Origin: Plumapathes pennacea | Taxonomy: Eukaryota > Cnidaria > Anthozoa > Antipatharia > Myriopathidae | Direction of reading: 5' to 3' | Assembly (NCBI GenBank): GCA_964036295.1 | Contig: OZ038468.1 | Location: 18,354,683-18,418,682, forward strand | Length of the DNA stretch: 64,000 nucleotides | Shown: piece by piece, positions 45,395-57,529 of the stretch | How positions within the stretch are numbered: position 1 is the first letter of the stretch | How the letters are laid out: each line of letters begins with the position of its first letter | Notes under the pieces: model-generated | What the model was told of the DNA's origin: nothing | Seen by the model: the letters and a program-made list of their open reading frames with translations, nothing else | The model's database searches: none | Program-made: the position numbers and the translations under genes

Positions 45395-45790
45395 AGACTG
45401 GCCTTGCCTGTGAGCTCGCGGCGTGAGTTGGGTCGAGACCAGAATATAAAATGGAAAGTAGGGGACAAGAGCGGAACTCCCAAGAGAGACTTCCAGTTTC
45501 TCACCATAAAAATATCACAGTATAGAGAACTTGGCTTTTGACACCTTGATTAAACTAAAAATTATTATTACAACACTCATACACTTGCTTCTTAAAGGTT
45601 GAGCGACCCTGCATCTTGAGAATGCATCTTTTATGCACAATCGATTCTTGACTCTTATTTCTAATCAGAGGCCACGATTAATCCAGCCTTCGCTTCACTA
45701 CTTATGTGTTTTCTTTTATTAACTCAATACGTTTCTTCTATCAGGCTTTCGAGTATTCGTGCTCTGTAACAAATATAAAATTACAAGATT
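45395..45790. repeat. Dispersed repeat, copy C
   Basis: Near-identical blocks to 4316-4760, about 41 kb away, with the interior shortened. It joins the terminal block GACCGACAAAAAGG seen at the end of the 6-kb array. Confidence 0.8.
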
Positions 45791-46249
45791 CTCGACCGAC
45801 AAAAAGGAAAAAAAATAATAATTTGCGTTTTTAAGCTCGCTTGGGCGCTTGGGCCCCAGGCCTCCGCGAGCAATTAATTTATTTTTGCAATTAATAAGGC
45901 GATACAAATAATATTGTATAAGACAATTATTAGTAATAGAAGTTTATTATTTCTGCTTTGCTGTTTGTATTTACATTAACAGTTGTGGCTTGAAATATTT
46001 GTAACATGCTTTGACATTACATTTCACTGATTCGTTAAAGACTTGCAAACGTACATCGTTTAGGAACCCGCTTGAGGCGTCCAGCGGACAGCCAGCCATA
46101 ATTCACATCTCTGTCAGTGTTGTTTAGGGTTTAATTTCTGTGTTAAAGGCATTATGAAAAAATATATCGCACTGATAGTCATGGATTCATTTTCAAGTGG
46201 CCCTGTACGCAAATCCGATGTTTTTGTTAACATCTAAAAATCAAACAAT

Positions 46250-46735
46250 TAACTCGCTTGGCGATCGACTGTAGGCAAGCCGCCGACAGTCGACCAATGG
46301 TCTAGTCGGTTGACAGTCGGCCGACACGTTGACCGACTATCGACCGCCGGATACGTCGGCCGACGTGACGGCAGCTAAAGAACACATGATCCGACTTTTT
46401 TCTTTGCGGCTCCAGACTGTCGTTTCGGTTCAGAGATTCGGCAGTCAAGAATTCTTAATTTTCCCATTTCGAGCGCCACACTAAGTTATATAATTTTCAC
46501 CCTCTGCCGCCTTGTAAATAAGGGTTTTCAAAGCTGAGACTACAGCAGAATCCTGAGTTCTCGAACTTGGTTATCTCGAAGTCCGCGCTATCTCGAACAG
46601 AATTCGATTTCCCTTGCAAACGAACTTGATAGAAGTTTCCCCCTGGTAGAACTCCTCTCTCTCGATCCCCCGCTATCTCGAACTATTTCTCGATTCCCTT
46701 GATAGTTCGAGATAGCGGGGTTCTATTGTAATTCG
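46250..46735. repeat. CGAC-word cluster and GAGATAGCGGG repeat
   Basis: 46260-46370 is built of GTCGGCCGAC and CGACTGTCG words. 46560-46735 has TATCTCGAA words facing GTTCGAGATAGCGGGGTTC, a common invertebrate repeat end. There is no coding sequence. Confidence 0.55.
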
Positions 46736-47878
46736 AATACGCGGTTCAGCGAAAGTGGAGGCCCGCGGAAACGGATGCGAACTTCCGCATAGCTAAAATT
46801 GAGCAAATTTTACAATGTGGCCTTGAGTCAGTTCTATTAATTACGTACTCCCGCAAAAGTACTTTTTATAAATTCGCGAGCTTACAGCTGCCTCGCTGCT
46901 TTGATTTCTTTGCCGGCTTGGGACGGTCTCAGTCTTTCCGGTTCAGAGATTCGGCAGTGAAGAATTCTAAATGAATGCTGCAGTGTTTTGGCGATATAAA
47001 TTGCGAAGGCTCCCAGTTCAAGCGCCACACTAAAGTTTTATAATATTCACCCTCTGCCGCCTTGAAATGGAGGGTTATGAAGCTAATGCCGTGGTTTTAG
47101 TACACAAGAGACATTTACCGTAGTAAAACAATTAGTACTGTAAATTTGCATTTACCACGCCCTGCAAGATGGTAAATTGGCATTTACTACGGTAAATTTT
47201 CTGTTGTTCTAAACTACACTTTCCAAGGTCTTGTAAATTGTCTACATGCGTCGTACGTTTACTGCAGTAAAGTAAATGCTTTCACCAAGGTAAATGTGTC
47301 TCGTGTAAACACGGCATAAGACTTTCGAAGACGCGGCTCGGCCAAGGTGGAGGAAACGGATGTGCATTCTGCGGAAACGAATGCGCATTCTGTAAATTAA
47401 AAATGTCTGTTTCTGTTCTTTTTTAAAAAGTGAAAATTGACAAACTGTCAATGAAAAAGAGAGCCGACCTTACGGCGGCAACGCTGCTTTGATTTTTTTT
47501 TTTTTTTTTTTTTTTGTGCTCCTAAAGGGCTATTGTATTTAGAAGGTCAAGTTTGAGCTCTTCCGTTTGCACATACAACTTCGTTCCAGGATAGCCAAAA
47601 TATTATTCTTTATAATTAATTCCAAATCGTTCCGAGTTGTACCCGCTGACGTGATACGTGATGTATTTTTTATTGACTAATTATTTTATAAAAGAAATAT
47701 AAATATTTATTAAATTATTTTTATCACTATCCACTAATTTTTATGTAGGTGTACAGCTGTAGATGTGTATTTGCTTTGATCACATGCTTGGGTAAAGTTA
47801 GTGAGACGACGGGACTTTTCGTGTAAAAGCGTTACCACGAGATTGGCTGGAAATCTTACGATCATCCGCTATGCAGGT

Positions 47879-48244
47879 CAGGGTTGCCACTCATTTAAGA
47901 CAAAGGAAAAAATCCCTGACTTTTCACTGACCTCAAAAACAATTTTCACTGACCATCCATGATGTTATCGAAGACCATGGTTCCCATAACTTTTACATTT
48001 GTTTCAGTATGAATGTGCTTCTCGTCATCTTCATCCTCATGGAAGCTTTTTAAAATGACATTGACTTGTGGATAATCGATATCGAATCTTGTCACAACAT
48101 GAAAATAAAATTCCCTGACTTTTTCACTGACTTTGACAAGAATCTAGACTTTTCCCTGAGTTGATGCAAAATTCTCTAACTTTTCCCTGACCTTGAGAAA
48201 AAAAAAAATTTCCCCCTGACTTTTCCCTGTCCGTGGCAACCCTG
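47879..48244. mobile_element. MITE with CAGGGTTGCCAC ends
   Basis: Inverted ends CAGGGTTGCCAC and GTGGCAACCCTG are flanked by the direct repeat CAGGT (47874-47878 and 48245-48249). The interior repeats CCCTGACTTTTC words. 366 bp, no coding frame. Confidence 0.8.
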
Positions 48245-48929
48245 CAGGTGATTCACCTGTATCTCGGGAATTCTCTTGTTACAATGATTAGCTAACTCTT
48301 GTTGCCAACAATCATAAGACAGAACAGCAAAGACCCAAGAAGGGCCGTATTGTTGTGTTTTCTGAGTCGTCCCTGGAGTGGCAGGAGAGAGGACACAGAT
48401 GCAGGTGGCAAAATTTATCCAGTTCCTTCCGTTCTGCTTATAAGCTTGAAATTTAAGCCCGAGGGGCCTCTTAACAGCTCCACCCTTGATGGAAAAGTGA
48501 AGCTTGCGACTTGCTTGCGTGATTGCTATGGCGGATACCAAGTAATTTTAATCTAAAACTAAGTTAAAACTACTTTTGCACATCTGATTAATCTTTTTTG
48601 CACACTTGGATACCAATTTAAATATAACACTCCTGTTCTCAGCCAATCAGAATTGAGTATTTTTGCATCTATATTATTAGTATAGGTAATCGCAAGATTT
48701 CGAGTGCAATTTGGGATAAATAAGCACTCGTAAGATCACAAAATTGCACAGGTCTTCGAAAAATTTACGGAGAGTGCTCATTTATTCCAAAGTTGCATGA
48801 GAAATCATGTGATTACTTGTTAGAGCCTTTTTTGGATGACTGTTGAAAGTAATCATGTGATTGCTTTGGTTTTGCGTTTGCTACGCTTTCCGATAGGTCC
48901 TAACAACTTTAGCAACATTCTTGGCCAAT

Positions 48930-49175
48930 CAAGAGCAAATGGAAATACAGCCGTATTGCACGACGTTTCGTGTAATAAATTGTTTATTATACAACAAGCA
49001 AAGCAGGGCAAACGTTCTCGCCGTGCGCTAAATGGAACAAAAAAATGACGCGTTCGTAAACTTTGCTTGCGAAAATTGATCGCGTAAGCTAATTCCTGAC
49101 GAGCGCAATACGCTCCCATCTTTGCACTCGTTTTGGCCTTAATTTGCACTCGAAAATGTGAAGTCGTGTAATAAC
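48930..49175. repeat. Dispersed repeat with GCCGTATTGCACGAC
   Basis: Shares long, near-identical blocks with 56625-56880: GCCGTATTGCACGAC, GCAAAGCAGGGCAAACG-type, GACGAGTGCAATACGCTCCC-type and TTTGCACTCG. The CCP1 copy has an added palindrome at its left. Confidence 0.8.
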
Positions 49176-49730
49176 ATACAAACAATAGTTTATGTCGCGC
49201 AATTATTTTTCAATTTCGTTACAATTCAAGAACTTTGTTTTCTCGTAAACAGAATCGGAATCGTCCTGAGGAATGAAAACACACTTTCTGTTTTGTTTGC
49301 CTTTGCAACTTAATACGCGCGCCAGCTGTCAGATATTTTCAATCTCAAATTGCTGCACTGTTAATTTCACATTTCTGCACTGTTTGGGATAAATTGACAT
49401 ACGCTCAGTCAATCATAATGTAGAAATTATTGTATGCATGTTATTTATACGTAAACTAAATACATTTCCCTTTTCTAGTTGCTGCTCCATTCTCAGATAC
49501 TTTGTTCAAGTATTCCTTAAAGGCCCAATACAAACTTTCCAGCATTTCTTGTGCAAACCTTCGCCATTAATACACGCATTGAATGTCATACTCGTTGCCA
49601 CCTCTTCAAGTTGGTAACTCATTGTAGCTCAGATGCAATCCAATACAAGAATCTTGCAAACATTTTTCAGAAACCCAACATGCCCATACATTACCCCACA
49701 AATGAGAATGTGGCTTCAACAAAAAATTTA

Positions 49731-52700
49731 TCAAAGTGAATCACACTCCTTTATGCAGTTCTCCACTATTTCTCTCAAGTTTGGATTTTCCATGGCGGCT
49801 GCTATCCTCTCCTTATCGTTGATTTGTTTATTAACTGAAAGGAAATGGATGTTTCTGTGTTATTATCAGCTGGGCCGAATTGTTCAAAGCCCAATTAAAG
49901 GAGAACTGTATGCAAAATAGACCAATAAATTTAGATGAATCTTCAAAGTGTGAATGATCGATTTCCCAAGTTATTTTTTGGATGTTACACTTTTAGACTA
50001 TTTAAAAAATCGTTTTTGTTCGATTTAAGGTGCCAACACCGCGGCGGCGCAGAATTCGCGTGTCAGCGGATATTTTGGGAATTTATGACGACAGGAGCAA
50101 GGAACGGAGGTGGAAAATAGCAAGAATGAGTTAAGAACTAACCTAAGTATCAGGCCTTTTTCTGGGGTTTCTGTTTTGTCTGCCCTTCTATCCTCTCTCC
50201 CCAGTCTCTTGGGGGGGAGGGGGGGGGGGGGGGGGGTGTATGTATCTTACATATCATATTGTATATATCATGTAACAAATCATGAATAAATTTGAAAACC
50301 AACCTTCCTGTGAGGTATAAGTGTGATTTTTACGAACTAAAAAAACTTTTTACTACTTATAATTTTTGAGTCAATTTCAAAAAACAAGCAAACCAAAATC
50401 CACCACTTACTTTCTCTTTCTGTAGAATGTGATCCCTTGGCAAGATATATATCCAGCTGCAGACATAGTACACTGTTAGAAAACCCACGTCATTGGGACT
50501 ATCAGTGGAGTAAAGGTGAACCTGAAATGCTACAAACTGGAGATGAAAAATCTTTCTTCCCACAGCTTTACACTGTAATATCATGATAATGCCATGGCAA
50601 GGAATAGACTGAAATGATGACATCAACTTATTTTCTATGACAAAACTAATGAATCCCATCCCAAGAAAGTTTATGTTGTAGAGTTGTAGGCCAAAATACA
50701 AAGTGAAATGGGTGACAAACTAACAGATTATTAACTTTATGATGGCAAAAAAGAGATTTCAGATTACTAGTTACTGTAGATGGGTTACTCTTGAACCAAC
50801 ACAGTCCACAAGTAGTGGAATCTAGACTTTTGCTAATACATAGCTAAAATTATATATCATATTTAATACCTTAAATTTCTGTGGTAGTGATCGCTCCAGC
50901 TTGACTCTGAGGCACAGACCTTCAAAGAAAAATTAGCTTATGTGCAGTATACAAGAAGTACGTATTGAAACACCACAAGATGTGCAAGACCCAGTAATGG
51001 CACAGTTTGCATGTACATACAGGGATGCATATTACACCATAGAGATCCACAAACGTCTGGAAATCCCAAAATCCCAAAATGACATGGCAAGTTTTTCAGG
51101 ATCTATGGAGGTTATAATGGTTTTCATAGGACAATTAGGAGGAATATCAATAAAAAAATAATATCATGACCTGGGTTGAAGAAGTTTGACCACTCAGGGA
51201 GGCTCCACCCAAGGGAGGCTCCACCCAGGTTTTCAACCCCTTAACCCTTTCACTCTCAAGAGTGATCAAATTCAATTTTCTCTTTCAGTGTCTTACCAGA
51301 AATATACCATACAGTAAGGAGAACTTTGCTTTTGATACCTTGCTTTCATTACAGCAGATTGAACTATTAATTCTTACTACATCACTTACACATTTTTCTC
51401 TTATAAGGTTGGGAGAATCTGCAAAGGGTTAACCTAAAAGTCAATCATAGGGAGTGCCCTCCAGGGTATCATGATCAGGGTTTGAGTTGGACAATTTTCT
51501 GAATTTGTAGGGTGAAAAGAAAAAAAGCTTCAACAGATGCACTGACTGCAAAGAGAAGTTCTACTTACCTATCAATGTAGCCAGGGAACAGTGAGGAGTT
51601 GTTGGTGTAAAATCTATAGTAATGACATACTCTTCATCGCCAACAGTCTGCACTTTGATACATCCTTCATTCACTACATTCAGTTCTTCTAAAGTTTGTG
51701 GAAACTCTGGATCCTGTCACATCATAAGACAGATAATACCACACAAAAATAAGTAATGGGAATGTTTTCAAAGGGTACCAGGAATAATAGAAGACACTAA
51801 TTGTATCACAATGCCAACTTGAGGCTGACGATGTTGATGTGCTAAATGCTCTGTCCCAGGGATCAACACTCAAAATGGATGGCATTTAGTACAGTAAGGG
51901 GTGGCAAATGGTACCTGCAAAATCATGGGTCTCGGAAAGTTTTGGTCCAACCTCAGAATCTTGGCAGCCTTTTTGATAAGTCTCAGAGTCTTGTTTTTTG
52001 TTTTTGTTTTGTTTCTTTCTGTTTCCGAGTGGTTCTCGGATTCTTAAACAAGGGTCTTAGTGTCTCGTTGAGTCTCGGATTTTACCATTCGCCACCCCTA
52101 CAGTACACAGCTCATATTCTATAGTACGACATTACCTTGATGCCCTTTATGATATCTAAAAATTAAAAAAAAAAAAAATAAAGGTTGTGAGTTTGGAACC
52201 AGGTAAAACTGTTGACTGTATTCACTAGAATAGGTGTTGAATATGAGTTGCATTTTTTAGGTGTATGTTTCAGGACCACTGCCAGAGATGTGGAGATATT
52301 CAGGCCAGGGGTCTGGGTCCCAGTTGGTTGGGTTATGACTCAGGGGCAAGATTGGTGCTAGATGCTGGATTTAGAGGCCAAGCTGGAATGTTGAAATGTC
52401 ACCATTCAAGCTGGGTGTAGTTTATGGCACGAGTTAGCAATTAAAGGAAAAAGTTCTACAAGTTTCTATTTTCAAAAGCAGAAAAATGACGTGACTAGGC
52501 GAAGAGATAGTTCTAGCTGTAGTTAAAAAGTGCACAACACCTGCAATGGACGTTGACAGCCATAAAAATAGACAACATAAATGGATGGATTGGATTAAGA
52601 TATGAAATTCTGGTCGCTTTCAAGCAGCTATATTAGCTCAGGTCTAATCTATGTGACCAGCAAACCGTCCACAGTCATCAGAATCGATCACTGTCATTTT

Positions 52701-52805
52701 AAAACAGCACTTTAATACCAGCTCACCATACACATCCTGCGCCAAGAATGGGCCATCCTCTGACTCACTGCAAGCCGCAACCTGAGAAGAAATGTTGTCC
52801 GACAT
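49731..52805 (-). CDS. CIAO2A: Cytosolic iron-sulfur assembly component 2A (FAM96A/MIP18 family), six exons
   Basis: Exons on the minus strand: 52805-52727, 52155-52136 (20-nt microexon), 51713-51569, 50919-50870, 50456-50411, 49834-49731. They total 444 nt, 147 residues plus TGA. Motifs: [43 protein letters not shown] (with the conserved reactive Cys), [24 protein letters not shown] and [18 protein letters not shown]. The EGCIKV and LCLRVKL wording fits CIAO2A rather than CIAO2B. In characterised animals CIAO2A acts in the cytosolic Fe-S targeting step and matures IRP1. Human CIAO2A is 160 residues; the difference is at the N terminus. The start is the only ATG in frame with exon 2, because an upstream ATG meets a stop after two codons. 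The gene is divergent from CCP1. Confidence 0.95.
50211..50236. repeat. G-rich tract
   Basis: Twenty-six purines, 25 of them G, in a CIAO2A intron. Confidence 0.9.
51241..51432. mobile_element. Complete MITE of the CCCTTTCACTC family with TTAA ends
   Basis: TTAA at 51241-51244 and 51429-51432 flanks an element starting CCCTTTCACTCTCAAG and ending GCAAAGGG. Internal words match the copies at 20950, 32950 and 58917. It lies in a CIAO2A intron. Confidence 0.8.
51894..52101. mobile_element. MITE with GGGGTGGC inverted ends
   Basis: GTAAGGGGTGGCAAATGGTA faces TACCATTCGCCACCCCTAC. The interior is rich in TCTCGG and CTCAGA words. It lies between CIAO2A exons 2 and 3. Confidence 0.75.
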
Positions 52806-53274
52806 TACATTTCCGCCATGATGACTTAGCCGTTCTTCGGTACCTCGGGGATGTTTCCGAATTCCGAATCGCTTGTGACACGCAATCGGGTATTTCCGTC
52901 ATCCCGTCTGCCGTCATCTTGTGTGACCTCACTGGTCAGCGCTGTCTCCCAAAAGCAGCAACTTCAACCAATCAGATGACACGTCTAACCGAGTGTTAAA
53001 ATCAAAATGGCTTCAGCGTCAAGGAGTTTGTTTTTTGTTTGCGCTACAAAATGAGTGTCGATTGCCAATATACATTTGCAAATCCCGTGGTATTTGCCCA
53101 GCGTTATGATGTAAGATGATTTTGGGATCAGGAGAGATTTTGAATGGCAAATTTAAACATTGCGGGGGGCAATTCGATTAACGTTTGCCCATACCCGCCG
53201 ATATTGTCCTTGTAGACAGTATTGTTTCTAGCAACTTTTCAAATAATTTAGGAAGAAACCTCAAAGCAAGGACC
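52806..53274. promoter_or_regulatory. Shared CIAO2A/CCP1 intergenic promoter region
   Basis: The two start codons point away from each other across 469 bp, so this stretch should hold both promoters and 5' untranslated regions. A CCAAT box is visible at 52968-52972 (within ACCAATCAG). No TATA box stands out. Transcription start sites cannot be placed from sequence. Confidence 0.55.
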
Positions 53275-56200
53275 ATGAGCAAGTCAGGTTCTAAAAGGTA
53301 AGTTATGATCTCACCGGGCACCTCACTTGAATACAATTGTACATTGTGAGGCATGTTACTGTTTTATATCAGTTGAATTAATATTTACTTTTTTGCAGTG
53401 TAAGGTTTGGGACCCTCCTGGACCAACTTCAGAAGCTTTGTCTTGCTAACTCGGAGGGTAAAAATGAATTGGATATGGAACAACTCCGTTATGTAACTAA
53501 CAAAATTCAGCAACTTCTGTCATCACAAGGTACTACGTGCTCGAATGTTCTTGAAAGTTTGTAATGACAGAGTAATTAAAATTTAATACATCAGCGAAAA
53601 ATTGTGAATACGTGTGAAATGCTTGGCTTGCCACAATATCAATATACAGTGATGGACTTCTATTTATTGGGGGGATTAATTCTTTGTTACTTAATACATC
53701 AAACTAAATATCAAAAGATTATAAGAATACAGCTCCATACTTCATGGATTCACTGTTTTTCTTGTTTGTCTGCATACTATTCCCACTTCGTCTGGCTTGT
53801 TTCTGCTGCCAATATCATAACTTTATTGTGGCAGTAAGAAATGCAGACACATTTAAATCGAGTTTGTGCTGCTTTGAGAGGCAATGTATGTCAAAGCTTG
53901 ACTTTTGCTGATAATATGCCAAATGTCATTTCCTAGATTTCCTTTTCTTACTAAAATTTCCAGTGTTTGTATGTGCTGTTGTATGTACCTGCAGGTATTA
54001 ATATTGAATCACGTGAATTTTTGATCATCGCAGTGAGTGAAGCAACTTAAGCAGGTATTAATGTTCTTGTACATGATAGTTTTCTGACATGGTTGTTTCT
54101 GTTGTTAGAAAAATGCCGTAAAGACCTCATGACAAAATTCACAGATGGAATTTCTACTTTGCTGGTTGCTCTGGAGGTGAGGATGTGAATCTATGTTTGA
54201 TTGTACAGGTTAATCTTGGCTGTGAGCTCAGTATTTCAAGGTTAATTCCTTCTTGTTTTAAATATTGCAGATTACCACAGACACTCAAGTGATTCTCAAC
54301 ATTATGGGTAGCCTATGTGAACTTCTTACAACAGGTGAACTAAAATATTGATTATTACTTAAGACTGACATAAATATTGCTCAAACACAGAGAAGTAATT
54401 ATCCTGTGGTATCAGCCTGCAGAAAGGCAGCAAGATTAAAGTAACCAAGTTTGTTTATAAAATGTAATGTGTTGTAAAATGTTTGTCTATTTGGGAGCGA
54501 AGAGACACTGTCTTTTATCACTGTCTTTTATTTTAGGTAAACGAGCCTCTGTTCTTGCGACCAAGGGCACTGTTGACATCCTGTTGAGGGGGATTGTGAA
54601 TGCCAGTAAAGAAGGAGCCACATGTGAAGAAATTCTCTTGTTGAGTCACATTATACTGACTAAGGTTGGACCTAAAGGTGAGGGAAATAATTATTATAGT
54701 AATTTAGTAATTTAGTAATTTAGTAATTATTACATTATGCAGCAGTTCTTATTGAAAGTGTTATTTTTTCTTGGTAAGATTGCGACAAGATCTTGTAAGA
54801 TCTCACAAGATTGTTCATGAAGCAAGATTTTGTCTAGATTTTACTCAGATCTTATCAAGGTTAGATGAGATTTATCTAAGATCTTACCAAGATTCTGGCC
54901 AAAACTTTCAACTTGGGATCCTAACTGTAGTGTGGAAATTCTTGTTAATTTGCAGACAGGAAGCTTTGTGTGAAAGCAAGACTAATGGGAGCTCTTCAAG
55001 TCACTCTGAACATGATCAAGAACAATACGACTAACTTCAAGATACTTCAACCAACACTGCAGATGCTCAAGCTGTATTGTGCTAACAGTAAGTACAGTAA
55101 CTGTGTGCAGACAGGTGAAGCACACAAACAAACAACAACAACAACAAAATCAACAACAATATTACAATACTACTCATACTCTTTTTGTTAGAACAATATA
55201 CAGTCAATTCTCTAAGCAGACGCCTCTTTAAAGCGGACACCTCTTTAAGGTGGACAGCATGCAGATTTGGTCCTTGCCGATTTTCACTTGTTTCTCTGTT
55301 AACTGAACTCTCTCTAAGGCGACAGCATGCAGATTTGGTCCTTGCCGATTTTCACTTGTTTCTCTGTTAACTGAACTCTCTCTAAGGCAGACAGCATGCA
55401 GATTTGGCCCTTGCCAATTTTCACTTGTTTCTCTGTTAGCTGAACTCTCTCTAAGGCAGACAGCATGCAGATTTGGTCCTTGCCAATTTTCGCTTGTTTC
55501 TCTGTTAACTGAACTCTCTCTAAGGCGGACACCTCTCTAAGGCAGACACTAAATCTAGTCCCGAAGGTGTCTGCCTTAGAGAGAGTTGACTGTAGTAAGT
55601 TGTCGCTGACATAAATAGGGAACAGTACAATATTATAATATATATTACTATAATTATTTGAAAATGCTGTGAGTAAAGAAGATCATTTCTGATGAGATAA
55701 TTTGTTGTTATTAACTCAGGTGTAAACTGCAGCCTGTTGGGTAAAGCTGGAGCCATAGGAGTGTTGTTCAAGATCACATCAAGTTGTGGCCATAAACGTG
55801 TCATTTGTCTCAAGTAAGTCTAATAGCCCCTGGACTGTTTTGCAAATTTTGGTTTTAAAAGCATGCAGCATGGACTCAACTGAAATGAGGAAGGTTTTAA
55901 ATGTTTCTTGAGTGCAAGGGACTAGTGTAGGTGAAGGTTGCATGTCATCAGCACGTTTACAATAATAATTATCCAGCCATGTAATCAAACTTTGTCTTGT
56001 TTTAGGTTGATTTTGGACATCATATCTGCCCTTGTGAAGTCAAGTATGTAATGTTACTGTTCTGTTGCATTATTCTGCTTCTTTGTCATTCTCTTGTTAT
56101 CCAATATTTACTCTTGATGATTTCTCCCCTCCTCTAATTTGTCTGGGTGCTGATTTCTTACTTCACAGAGAGTGGTGCTGCCAAGGCTGTGAACCACAGC

Positions 56201-57529
56201 ACTGTCCCTGTTTTGCTGCAGATGGCCGCTGACTGGCAAAGGACAGACCACCACAACAGACAGACAGGAGTTCGCAAGAGCATTCTGACTGTTCTCAAGA
56301 ACATTACCATGACAAGTATGTGTCAACAATTTAGGGCCATTTCTACCATTATGATTTCAGTTGACTTGTGCTTTTATATCTGTCCTTGTGATGCGTGTTT
56401 TTCTCTTTACAGAAGCTGGAAAGAAAGCCTTCATTCAAGCTGATGGAATCAAGATACTCTACTCCCTTTCACTAGAAACTCTGGAATGTATGTTGTTTTG
56501 CCATGCTGCATGCTACATAAAGAGGTTATTAAACGGGAAGGAGTGCAATACGGCGAAGTATTTTTACGAGTCGGTTTTATTTTTTCGAGCCTGCTTCAGG
56601 CGAGAAAAAATAAAACTGACGAGTAAAAATACAGCCGTATTGCACGACTTTCCGTGTAATAAATTGTTTATTACACGACAAACGAAGCAGGGCAAACGCT
56701 CTCGCCGCGCGCAAAATGGAACAAAAAAATGACGCGTTCATAAACTTTGCTTGCGAAAATTGATCACGCAAGCTAATAAACCAGTTGATCTGGTTCCTGA
56801 CGAGTGCAATACGCTCCCATCTTTGCACTCGTTTTGGTCCATATTTGCACTCGAAAATGTGAAGTCGTGTAATAATGTGTAGTTATTATTAAGGTTGCAC
56901 GCGGGAGCGTTCCCAAAAATGCATAAAGATGATAAAAACAAAAAACAAAAACAAAAACAAAACAAAAAAAACAAAAACAAAAAACTAAAAAATCCTTCAG
57001 TGAATCAGTGCTCGACATTAACGGTTGTCCGCAAGCAAAAAATTTGGTCGGGCAGGTAAATTCAGGGCCGGGCAACAAGAACTTATGAAATGTTGAATTT
57101 TTAAAACTGTTCAAAATTCATCAGTTTATGCAGTTTGCGCATTAGTCACGTTGTGGAATTACGCGTTTCCAAATAAAAAAATGTTCACATAAAATGTACA
57201 GGCAGCTCTAAAAATGCAATATTTACGCAGAATTCTGTCTGAAATACGATGCTTGTATGTGCAATATTATTTTAGTGTCTGCCCTGTGTTGTAAGAATTG
57301 TACGGTGGCTGTAATAGAACCATGGGAGATGCGTGAGGGTTTGGTCTTTCTTTGACAGGTCGCGAGCTGGATGGTGTGAACAACCTCAGTAGTCAGATTC
57401 TGCGACGTTGTTTCCCCACCAACCGGCTGCCTATTCCTTCACTCTCGTCGCCTGTTGTGTTTCCTCTGCTGGATTTAGACAGCACAAGTGGAGCAAGTGT
57501 TGATCACTATTTGGACGGCAGCGGAGACG
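53275..57529 (+). CDS. AGTPBP1: CCP1 N-terminal helical (armadillo-like) exons
   Basis: First eleven coding exons. The start MSKSGSK is followed by [50 protein letters not shown], and [20 protein letters not shown], then [14 protein letters not shown]. These match human AGTPBP1 in order (for example ATKGGSQILLQLLMNASKE and RKCFPKNRLPLP). The ATG at 53275 is preceded by ACC (Kozak-like) and by no in-frame competitor in the short first exon. Introns here hold a 68-69 bp tandem repeat (55199-55594), a SINE scrap (54010-54060) and a foldback element (56542-56880). Confidence 0.92.

Noticed and set aside
50480..50535. Exon encoding [11 protein letters not shown] as part of CIAO2A
   Set aside because: It needs a poor donor and breaks phase with the last exon. 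The exon at 50411-50456 encodes the expected [15 protein letters not shown] and fits both phases.
55314..55532. Open frame with repeated [13 protein letters not shown]
   Set aside because: The 68-69 bp tandem repeat is mostly a multiple of three and keeps the antisense frame open. It is intronic to CCP1.
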